Of a stretch of DNA of 36,647 nucleotides, positions 1 through 7,083 are shown piece after piece. The notes under the pieces were generated by a model. The model worked only from the letters and a program-made list of their open reading frames with translations, was not told the DNA's origin and ran no database searches. The position numbers and the translations under genes were made by a program. Source of the DNA: JAJUFS01 sp964599565. GTDB lineage: Bacteria; Pseudomonadota; Gammaproteobacteria; Natronospirales; JAJUFS01. Location of the stretch: positions 1 to 36,647 of the forward strand of contig CAZRFE010000017.1 of the NCBI GenBank assembly GCA_964599565.1, in the 5' to 3' direction. How positions within the stretch are numbered: the stretch's first letter is position 1; each line of letters opens with the position of its first letter.

Positions 1-1230
1 GCCGCCGGCGCCGGTCGCGAGGCCGAAGAAGCGACCATGCGCGTGCTGCGCGACGAACTGCGGGGCATTGCGGGCGTCGACTACAAGTTCGGCCGCCCGG
101 AACTCTTTTCATTCGAGACGCCGCTGGAAGTCGAGATCGTCGGCTACAACCTCGACGACCTGAAGGACGTCAGCGAGACGCTCGTTGCACGCATGAGCGC
201 GATGGACCGTTTCGCGGACGTGAAGTCGAGCATGCAGAACGGCCATCCGGAGATACAGATACTGTTCGACCACGAAAAGGCCGCACAGCTCGGGCTCAAC
301 GTCAGTGACATCGCCAACCGCGTCGTCGGCAAGGTGCGCGGTGAAGTCGCGACGCGCTACACCTGGCGTGACCGCAAGATCGACGTGCTGATCCGCGCCC
401 GGGAAGACCAGCGCAATTCCATCGACAACATCGAGAATCTCATCGTCAATCCCGAGAGCGATCGCCCGGTGCCGCTGCGCGCCGTCGCGGCCATCGAGAC
501 CGGCCTCGGTCCCGCGGAAATCCGCCGCGTCGCGCAGGAACGCGTCGCCATCGTCTCCGCGAACCTGAACTACGGCGATCTCGGCACTGCGGTTGCCGCT
601 GTCGAAGACGTGCTCGGCAGCATCGCGATCCCCGAAGGCATCGTGCCGCGCGTCACCGGCCAGAGCGAGGACATGGAAATCGCGTTCACGTCCATGCAGT
701 TCGCGCTCGCGCTCGCGATCTTCCTCGTCTATCTCGTGATGGCGTCGCAGTTCGAGTCGCTGCTGCATCCCCTCGTCATCCTGTTCACCATTCCGCTCGG
801 TCTCACCGGCGCGCTGCTCGCGCTGTTCCTCACCGGCACGACCATCAGCGTGGTGGTGTTCATCGGCCTGATCATGCTGGCGGGCATCGTGGTGAACAAT
901 GCCATCGTGCTGATAGACATGATCAACCAGCTCCGCGCCGCCGGCATGGAAAAGCTCGAAGCGATCATCGAGGCAGGACACTCGCGCCTGCGCCCGATCA
1001 TCATGACCACGCTCACGACCGTTCTCGGCCTGCTCCCGATGGCGATCGGTCTCGGTGAAGGTGCGGAGATCCGGACACCAATGGCGATCACGGTGATCGG
1101 TGGCCTGAGTTTCGCGACGCTGCTCACGCTGTTCGTGATCCCGATCATGTACGCGGTCATCGACCGCAAGACGATCGTCGTGGAAAGCACGGCAACCGCC
1201 GGTGACACCGGCGCAACCGAAACCGCCTGA
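1..1230 (+). CDS. RND efflux permease, C-terminal part (5' end outside window)
   Basis: The reading frame is open from the first base, so this is the C-terminal ~409 residues of a longer inner-membrane protein. It looks like the second half of an RND permease: a periplasmic porter/docking segment, then hydrophobic helices from about base 680 onward with the typical run FLVYLVMASQFES and the helix GIVVNNAIVLID. Members of this family use the proton gradient to export drugs, metals or lipids together with a periplasmic adaptor and an outer-membrane channel. The TM10 lysine known from AcrB is replaced by Asn in NNAIV, which is common in non-AcrB branches. The stop at 1230 lies 10 bases before the start of a second RND permease, so the two are almost certainly cotranscribed and may form a mixed pump. 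The substrate cannot be read from the sequence. Confidence 0.93.
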   Translation, partial: AAGAGREAEEATMRVLRDELRGIAGVDYKFGRPELFSFETPLEVEIVGYNLDDLKDVSETLVARMSAMDRFADVKSSMQNGHPEIQILFDHEKAAQLGLNVSDIANRVVGKVRGEVATRYTWRDRKIDVLIRAREDQRNSIDNIENLIVNPESDRPVPLRAVAAIETGLGPAEIRRVAQERVAIVSANLNYGDLGTAVAAVEDVLGSIAIPEGIVPRVTGQSEDMEIAFTSMQFALALAIFLVYLVMASQFESLLHPLVILFTIPLGLTGALLALFLTGTTISVVVFIGLIMLAGIVVNNAIVLIDMINQLRAAGMEKLEAIIEAGHSRLRPIIMTTLTTVLGLLPMAIGLGEGAEIRTPMAITVIGGLSFATLLTLFVIPIMYAVIDRKTIVVESTATAGDTGATETA

Positions 1231-1240
1231 GGACGACGCC

Positions 1241-4200
1241 ATGTGGGAAATCACGCGTATCGCGATGCGCCGTCCCGTCACGACAGTGATGGCGTTCCTG
1301 AGCCTTGCAGTGATCGGCATCATCTCCGCGAAACTGCTGCCGCTCGAATTCCTGCCGGAGGAATCCTTCCCGGGGCTGTTCATCCAGGTTCCCTACCAGG
1401 GTTCGTCCCCCGAGGAAGTCGAGCGTCTCATCACGCGTCCGATCGAGGAAGTGATCGCAACCATGGGTTCGATCGAACGTCTCGAATCGACATCGTCGAG
1501 CAATTCCGCAGGCATCTTCGTGTTCTTCGGCTGGGGCTCGGACATCGGCGTGAAAAGCGTCGAGGTGCGCGACAAGATCAATGCCATCCGCAACGATCTT
1601 CCCGACGACCTGCAGCGCATTCACATCTTCAAGTTCGTGACGACGGACCAGCCGATCCTGCGGCTGCGCATCTCTGCGGATCACAACCTGATGAACGCGT
1701 ATGACCTCCTCAACCGCAATCTCAAGCGGCCGCTGGAACGCATCGACGGCGTGTCGCGCGTCGATCTCGGCGGCGTCGAGGAGCCGGAAATCCGCATCGA
1801 CCTCATCAGCGACCGTGTTTCCGCGCACAACATCGATCTGCGCGCGTTGTCGCAGCAGTTGCAGGACGACAATTTCTCGGTCACGGCAGGCAAGATCACC
1901 GGGCATTCGGGAAGGCTGCTCGTGCATCCCATCGGGCAGTACGAATCGCTGGACGACATCCGCAACGTGATCGTCGCGCCCGGCGTTCGCCTCTCCGACA
2001 TCGCCAACGTTCATCTCACGTACAAGGAGCGCGAGTTCAGCCGGCGCCTTGACGGCTCGTTCGCCATTGCGCTTGAAGTCTATCGCGCGTCCGGCGCGAA
2101 CATGGTCGAAGTCGCCACCCGCGTCATGGACGAGATCGACCGCATCGCGGCGTTGCCGCAGATGGCAGGCATCACGATCTTCACGATGGAGAACCAGGCG
2201 GACGGTGTCACCTCGTCGCTGAATGATGTGCTCAACTCCGGTCTTGCCGGTGCAGGCCTTTCATTGCTTGTGCTGTTCTTCTTCCTGCGCCAGTGGTCGA
2301 CCACGTTCATGGTCACGCTGGCCGTACCGTTCGCGCTCGCGCTCGCGCTCGCCGCGCTGTACTTCATGAACTTGAGCCTCAACATCCTGACGATGATGGG
2401 ACTGATGCTTGCCATCGGCATGCTCGTGGACAACGCCGTCGTCGTGACGGAGAGCATCTTCCGCTACAAGCAGATGCATCCGGACGATCCGATGGGCGCC
2501 GCGCTCGAAGGTACACGCGAGGTCGCGACCGCGGTGTTCGCCGGCACGCTCACCACCATCATCGTCTTCCTGCCCATCGTGTTCGGCCAGGAAACGGGCA
2601 TGACGATCTGGCTCAAGCATGTGGCGGTCACGATCATCTTCTCGCTGATCGGTTCGCTCGCGATCGCACTCACGATGATTCCGATGATCGCGGCGCGCAT
2701 TCACGGCAGGCCCGACGATGAATCAGGCTCCTTCATGTCGCGCTTTCGCACGCGCTATGGCGCGTTCCTCGGCTGGACGCTGCGGCATCGCTGGGCATCC
2801 GTCGCGCTGATCGGATTGCTGATCGTGATATCGATCCCTGCCTTCATGGGCGTGAAGCAGGAGATGTTCCCGGAGGAGGAAGGGCGCGAGCTCTACCTCA
2901 ATTACAACCTCAATGGCGTGTATCCGCTGGAAACGGTGGAAGAGAACATCATGCGCATCGAGCGTTTCCTGCTCGACAACAAGGAAAAGTACGAAATCGA
3001 TTCCGTGTACAGCTGGATGGCCGCCGACTTCGCGCAGACCGCGATCCTTCTCACGGAAGACGATGTCGCGGAACGCTCCGCGGCAGCGATACGCGATGAC
3101 CTGATCAAGGACCTGCCGAAGGTCGCGATCGGCGAACCTGGCTTCGACCGCAACCGCCAGGGCGCATCGGAAGGTCTCGGCATCGAGCTGCGCGGCGAAT
3201 CGACCGAAACGCTCATGTCGCTGGCCGAGGAAGTGAAGCGCATGCTGCGCGGCGTGGCGGGTGTCACGGAAGTGAAGGTCGACAATGCAGACGGCGGGCG
3301 CGAGATACAGGTCGTCGTCGATCGCATTCGCGCGCAACAGCTCGGCCTTTCCAGCGAGGACGTCGCCACGACGATTTCGACGGCGATGCGCGGACTGAAC
3401 CTCAAGCAGTTCCGCGGCGAGAACGGCGAGATCGACATCCGCCTTGCATTCAGCGAGGACGACCGGCAGTCGCTGCAGGAACTTTCCGCCCTGCCCGTTC
3501 ACAATGCGGCCGGCGAGGAAGTGCTGCTGTCGTCGGTCGCGAACGTTCGCGTCGTGGAAGGTCCCGCGGAAATCAGCCGCAGCAATCGCGCCACGACGGT
3601 GACCGTGCAGGTCGGCCTCGACAAGGACACGACGATGCAGGACATCCAGCCGCGCCTTGACGCAGCGCTGAAACAGCTGGCGTTCCCCGAAGGCTATTCG
3701 TGGAGCCTTGGCCGGTCGTTCGATGAAGCGCAGCAGAACGAGGACCAGATGGGCACGAACTTCCTGCTCGCGCTGCTGCTCATCTTCATCGTGATGGCGG
3801 CGCTGTTCGAGAAGATCCTGCAGCCGATCGCAATTCTCTCCGGCATCGTGTTCTCGGTCATCGGCGTGTTCTGGCTGTTCTGGATCACCGGCACGACGTT
3901 CTCGATGATGGCGTGGATCGGCATTCTCATTCTCATGGGCGTGGTCGTGAACAACGGCATCGTGATGCTCGATCACGTCAACAATCTGCGCATCGGCGGC
4001 ATGGACCGGCGCGAAGCGATCCTGCAGGGCGCGATGGACCGGCTGCGACCCATCCTGATGACGGTAAGCACGACAGTGCTCGGCCTGCTGCCGCTCGCCA
4101 TAGGCAACACGGAAATCGGCGGTGACGGCCCGCCGTACTTCCCCATGGCGCGCGCGATCATCGGCGGACTGCTGTTCTCCACGGTCGTCAGCCTCGCCAT

Positions 4201-4309
4201 GCTGCCGTTGATCTACTCGCTGCTCGATGACCTCGGCATGTGGAGCGGACGGATATGGCTGCAGGCGCGGCGGCTGGGATTCCTGAAGCCCGCCAGCAGC
4301 GCGCCATAA
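1241..4309 (+). CDS. RND efflux permease, full length
   Basis: Full-length inner-membrane RND permease of 1022 residues. I chose ATG 1241 because a GAGGA ribosome site sits 7 bases upstream (1229-1233), overlapping the stop of the previous permease; an in-frame start at 1202 would only add a proline-rich stretch lying inside the upstream gene. Typical family features are the N-terminal helix followed by LEFLPEESFPG, two large periplasmic loops, and helix TM4 with GMLVDNAVVVTES. Only one Asp of the AcrB Asp-Asp pair is kept there, the second being Asn. TM10 carries VVVNNGIVMLD. Proton-driven export with an adaptor encoded upstream outside the window is expected. Two different permeases in tandem resemble the MdtB-MdtC arrangement, where they form a heterotrimer; that is an inference here. 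Confidence 0.95.
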   Translation: MWEITRIAMRRPVTTVMAFLSLAVIGIISAKLLPLEFLPEESFPGLFIQVPYQGSSPEEVERLITRPIEEVIATMGSIERLESTSSSNSAGIFVFFGWGSDIGVKSVEVRDKINAIRNDLPDDLQRIHIFKFVTTDQPILRLRISADHNLMNAYDLLNRNLKRPLERIDGVSRVDLGGVEEPEIRIDLISDRVSAHNIDLRALSQQLQDDNFSVTAGKITGHSGRLLVHPIGQYESLDDIRNVIVAPGVRLSDIANVHLTYKEREFSRRLDGSFAIALEVYRASGANMVEVATRVMDEIDRIAALPQMAGITIFTMENQADGVTSSLNDVLNSGLAGAGLSLLVLFFFLRQWSTTFMVTLAVPFALALALAALYFMNLSLNILTMMGLMLAIGMLVDNAVVVTESIFRYKQMHPDDPMGAALEGTREVATAVFAGTLTTIIVFLPIVFGQETGMTIWLKHVAVTIIFSLIGSLAIALTMIPMIAARIHGRPDDESGSFMSRFRTRYGAFLGWTLRHRWASVALIGLLIVISIPAFMGVKQEMFPEEEGRELYLNYNLNGVYPLETVEENIMRIERFLLDNKEKYEIDSVYSWMAADFAQTAILLTEDDVAERSAAAIRDDLIKDLPKVAIGEPGFDRNRQGASEGLGIELRGESTETLMSLAEEVKRMLRGVAGVTEVKVDNADGGREIQVVVDRIRAQQLGLSSEDVATTISTAMRGLNLKQFRGENGEIDIRLAFSEDDRQSLQELSALPVHNAAGEEVLLSSVANVRVVEGPAEISRSNRATTVTVQVGLDKDTTMQDIQPRLDAALKQLAFPEGYSWSLGRSFDEAQQNEDQMGTNFLLALLLIFIVMAALFEKILQPIAILSGIVFSVIGVFWLFWITGTTFSMMAWIGILILMGVVVNNGIVMLDHVNNLRIGGMDRREAILQGAMDRLRPILMTVSTTVLGLLPLAIGNTEIGGDGPPYFPMARAIIGGLLFSTVVSLAMLPLIYSLLDDLGMWSGRIWLQARRLGFLKPASSAP

Positions 4310-4327
4310 GCGAAACCCGCGATGCAG

Positions 4328-4367
4328 GAAAAAGAAAAGCCGGGAATTTTCCCGGCTTTTCTTTTTC
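4328..4367. terminator. Bidirectional intrinsic terminator
   Basis: A perfect inverted repeat has 19-base arms (4328-4346 and 4349-4367) around a two-base TT loop. The core is GCCGGGAA/TTCCCGGC, and A-rich and T-rich outer arms supply a U tract on either strand. It lies 18 bases after the RND stop and faces the 3' end of the minus-strand gene ending at 4416, so it can stop both convergent transcripts. Confidence 0.93.
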
Positions 4368-4415
4368 CCCTATCGGCTGAAACCCCGCTTTCCGAGTTCG
4401 TGGATGAAGCGACGC

Positions 4416-5528
4416 CTACCTGTCATTCGATTTCCCGTCACTCAACACGATCTCGTCAAGATTCCAGTAACCCTGCTCAAGCACGTTCACAAGCAGATCG
4501 CCGCGCACGGCATCGAGGCTCTGGCTCGTCGTTCCAAGACTGAGCGCAATGCGGTTCAGCACGTGCGGCTCAGGCAGCGTATCGGCGTTGCCGGAATACT
4601 GCGCAAGCTGGCGCAGGTGATCCGTGCGCCGCTTCAGGCGTTCGCCGCGCTTGTCATCCGACTTGAGCTTCAGCACCGCATCACGCAACGGCTTCTCCAT
4701 CGCAAGGCATTCCTGCGGCGTGCCGTAGTGACTCTCGCCCGGCGCCTTTCCTTTCGTCGCCTGCGCGAGCGCGGCCAGGTCGTTCTCGCTGAAATGCACG
4801 CACAGGTATTGCGCCAGGCCGATCAGCTGGATGTTGATTTCGCGCTTCGCGGCAACGCTCAACCCCTTGAATGCCGGCGGCTCGCGATCGCGCACGCGCT
4901 CCAGTTCCGCAAGACACGCGTCGCGCTCGGCGACAACCGGTGCAACCTGCTCCTCTGCAAGCGCGATGTCGGCGGCAAGTTTGCGGCGGCGGAAGACCTG
5001 CCAGAACGACTGGCTCTGCCGCAGCGCATCCTGCAGCGACTTCAGGTTGGCGGCCATTTCCTGGTAGATGGAATCGAGCTGGGAAAATTTCGCTTCGAGC
5101 TGGCGCTGCTGTCCCGCGGCGTTCGACTTGAAGACATCCAGCAGCTTCTGCTTTTCAAGCTGTTCGAATTTCGCAACGAGTTCGGTGCGACGCTGCTCGA
5201 GCATCTGCGCGCAAAGCCTGCGCACGGCGTCCAGCCGGAAATAGACCACGGCGTTCTGCGCGCGCTGCGGATCGGAAAGCATTGCTTCAAGCCCGCCCAG
5301 CCGCGATGCGCAGCGCGCGTGGATGTCGCGCAGCTCGGCGTGCTCGGCCTTCAGGCGTTCGAATTCATCAAGCGTCCTGCCGAACTCGCGCTTCAACTGG
5401 TTGCGTTTCTCGAACAGCGCCAGCAGCTGCTGCTGCTGTTCGTCGGCCACGTCGTCCGCGGATGTCGAACTTCCACGCCTGAATCGCGCGAGCAGGCCTT
5501 CCTTGTCTGTTCCGGATGCGTCCGGCAT
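4416..5528 (-). CDS. Unrecognised coiled-coil protein, 370 residues
   Basis: I do not recognise a named family. The protein is soluble, with no signal peptide or membrane segment. Residues ~20-215 are rich in Gln, Glu, Lys, Arg and Leu in heptad-like order (for example QQQQLLALFEKRNQL and LEKQKLLDVF), which suggests long coiled coils. A more globular, mixed C-terminal part of about 150 residues follows (LSVAAKREINIQLIGLAQYL). Start ATG 5528 has an AGGGGAG ribosome site about 10 bases upstream. It is the last gene of a likely ppsR / DUF1249 / this-gene transcript and ends at the strong terminator at 4328-4367. A scaffolding or regulatory role is possible, but nothing in the sequence proves one. 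Confidence 0.85.
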   Translation of the reverse strand: MPDASGTDKEGLLARFRRGSSTSADDVADEQQQQLLALFEKRNQLKREFGRTLDEFERLKAEHAELRDIHARCASRLGGLEAMLSDPQRAQNAVVYFRLDAVRRLCAQMLEQRRTELVAKFEQLEKQKLLDVFKSNAAGQQRQLEAKFSQLDSIYQEMAANLKSLQDALRQSQSFWQVFRRRKLAADIALAEEQVAPVVAERDACLAELERVRDREPPAFKGLSVAAKREINIQLIGLAQYLCVHFSENDLAALAQATKGKAPGESHYGTPQECLAMEKPLRDAVLKLKSDDKRGERLKRRTDHLRQLAQYSGNADTLPEPHVLNRIALSLGTTSQSLDAVRGDLLVNVLEQGYWNLDEIVLSDGKSNDR

Positions 5529-5562
5529 GTCTTGCGTCTCCCCTGTTACCCGTCTGCTCGTT

Positions 5563-6024
5563 TCAGAAATCGAACGAATGGCCGTGATCGAGACAGTATT
5601 CCAGCCATTTGTTCAGCAGGATGTTGCGTTGCCAGCGGCGCGCAAGTTCGTTGTGCGCATTGGTTGCATACCGCCCGAGCAATCGGTGCCGGTGATGCAG
5701 GCGCCGGCATGACAATGCTTCGGCAAGCCGCGCATCGTGGTAGATGCGCACCGTGATGTCGGGATCGGCGTCAGCCTCGCCGCTGGCATCGAAGAAATAC
5801 GTCAGCCGGAACGTCGTCGTATACGGCGAGCGGTCCTCGACGCGAAGGTGCAGGTCAAGGTCGCCGGGCACCGCGGAGACGATGTTGTCGGGCGCATCGC
5901 GCAGGTGCGCCGGCCCCAGCAACTGCGCAAGGTGTCGCCAGTTGCTTTCATACACGGCCATCAGTCCGCGGAAGCTTCCCGCCCTGACGATGTGCACGCC
6001 CTGCTTGTCGATGTCGATCAGCAT
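5563..6024 (-). CDS. DUF1249 family protein (YqiB-like)
   Basis: A small cytoplasmic protein of 153 residues that I assign to DUF1249, the family of E. coli YqiB. It has the expected order: an N-terminal helix with YESNWRHLAQLLG, a central beta-rich part with SPYTTTFRLTYFF, the RIYHDARLAE segment, a basic RLHHRHRLLGRY segment, and the closing LNKWLEYCLDHGH. Family function is unknown; in enterobacteria it neighbours nudF and cpdA, neither of which is seen here. Start ATG 6024 gives the full family length, though its ribosome site is weak, which fits coupling to ppsR 48 bases upstream. Confidence 0.85.
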   Translation of the reverse strand: MLIDIDKQGVHIVRAGSFRGLMAVYESNWRHLAQLLGPAHLRDAPDNIVSAVPGDLDLHLRVEDRSPYTTTFRLTYFFDASGEADADPDITVRIYHDARLAEALSCRRLHHRHRLLGRYATNAHNELARRWQRNILLNKWLEYCLDHGHSFDF

Positions 6025-6072
6025 GGATTCGAGAATAGCACAGCGTTTCCGAGCCTCCGCGCCGCCTGGTTC

Positions 6073-6897
6073 TCAGAAGAAGCGACGCTTGATGCCGGTC
6101 TCGTGGATGATCGTGGTGGCGATTTCCTCGATGGAGCAGTTGGTCGTGTCGATGAACGGAATGTTCATCTTCCGATAAAGGTCTTCCGCCTGGCGAAGCT
6201 CGAGATTGACCTGCGCGGACGACGCGTAGCGGCTGTCGGGGCGGCGTTCGTTGCGGATCTGCTGCAACCGGCCGGGATCGATCGTCAATCCATAAAGCTT
6301 GTGGCGGTGCGGCAGGAGCGGCTCGGGGAAGCGGCCGGACTCGAGGTCTTCCTCGGTCAGCGGATAGTTCGCGGCAAACAGTCCGTAATGCAGCGCAAGA
6401 TAAAGGCAGGTCGGCGTCTTGCCGGAGCGCGAAACGCCGATCAGCACCACGTCCGCGCGCTCGTAGTTGCGCGTCGTGACGCCGTCGTCGTTGGCGAGCG
6501 CGAAATTCATCGCGTCGATGCGCGTGGTGTACGAGGTGGCGTCATGCATGCCGTGCGCGCGCCCTGCGGTGTGTGAGGACTTCACGCCGAGGTCGCGCTC
6601 CAGCGGGCCGATGAATGCATCGAAGAAATCCAGGAACAGGCAGTTCGCACTCGCGACAACCTGGCGCGCGTCGTCGGTGATCAGCGTGCTGAAGACCACC
6701 GGCCGCGCGCCTTCCTCCTCGGCTGTCCGGTTGATGCGCTCGACAAACGCCTGCGCCTTCTCGACGGTGCTGATGAACGGCACGGTCACCTGGCGGAAAC
6801 GCACGCCGTCGAACTGGGTCAGCAGGCTGTGTCCGAGCGTTTCGGCGGTAATGCCCGTCCTGTCGGACACGAAGAACACGGTGCGGGATGCTTCCAT
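6073..6897 (-). CDS. ppsR: Phosphoenolpyruvate synthase regulatory protein (PSRP, DUF299)
   Basis: Bifunctional regulator, 274 residues. The family phosphorylates PEP synthase on a threonine near the catalytic histidine using ADP, inactivating it, and removes the phosphate by Pi-dependent phosphorolysis. The P-loop-like motif GVSRSGKTPT is at residues 154-163, and the N-terminus VFFVSDRTGITAE is typical. An AGGAG ribosome site lies 6 bases before ATG 6897. The gene is divergent from ppsA, its target, across a 186-base region, which matches the usual ppsR/ppsA pairing. A DUF1249 gene and a coiled-coil gene follow on the same strand. Confidence 0.96.
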   Translation of the reverse strand: MEASRTVFFVSDRTGITAETLGHSLLTQFDGVRFRQVTVPFISTVEKAQAFVERINRTAEEEGARPVVFSTLITDDARQVVASANCLFLDFFDAFIGPLERDLGVKSSHTAGRAHGMHDATSYTTRIDAMNFALANDDGVTTRNYERADVVLIGVSRSGKTPTCLYLALHYGLFAANYPLTEEDLESGRFPEPLLPHRHKLYGLTIDPGRLQQIRNERRPDSRYASSAQVNLELRQAEDLYRKMNIPFIDTTNCSIEEIATTIIHETGIKRRFF

Positions 6898-6987
6898 CGG
6901 TTGCTCCTGGATGTCTTTCGCGGATCGTCATCCGCGAACCGGAAGGCAACATAACAGCCCCCTCGGCGCGTTGAAACCAATGCTTTA

Positions 6988-7003
6988 CCCGTTGCGAAAC
7001 GGG
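6988..7003. promoter_or_regulatory. Inverted repeat in ppsR/ppsA divergent promoter region
   Basis: CCCGTT-GCGA-AACGGG, with perfect 6-base arms and a 4-base spacer, sits about 15 bases upstream of the TACAAT box at 7018-7023, where the -35 element of a ppsA promoter would lie. It could be an operator. It does not look like the enterobacterial Cra site. The regulator is unknown. Confidence 0.4.
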
Positions 7004-7017
7004 CCGCCGTCCTCGGT

Positions 7018-7023
7018 TACAAT
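7018..7023 (+). promoter_or_regulatory. Probable -10 box of the ppsA promoter
   Basis: TACAAT differs by one base from the sigma-70 -10 consensus and lies about 60 bases before the ppsA start. No good -35 hexamer is found at 16-18 bases (CGAAAC at 17), so an activator or the nearby inverted repeat may matter. Confidence 0.4.
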
Positions 7024-7083
7024 TCCGCGTTGTGCATCCATGGACCATCCGCGCCCGCGCGCGCCCGACCCGGGGGAAGAACG

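Noticed and set aside
2723..3976. 417-codon open frame antisense to the RND permease
   Set aside because: Charged, His-rich shadow of transmembrane coding sequence.
4404..5756. 450-codon plus-strand frame opposite the coiled-coil and DUF1249 genes
   Set aside because: The minus-strand genes have ribosome sites, coherent helical patterns and an operon layout; the plus frame crosses two genes with no family-like features.
7030..7083. Upstream in-frame start for ppsA
   Set aside because: Adds 18 Pro/Arg-rich residues not found in PpsA; the TTG at 7084 has a good ribosome site and matches family length.
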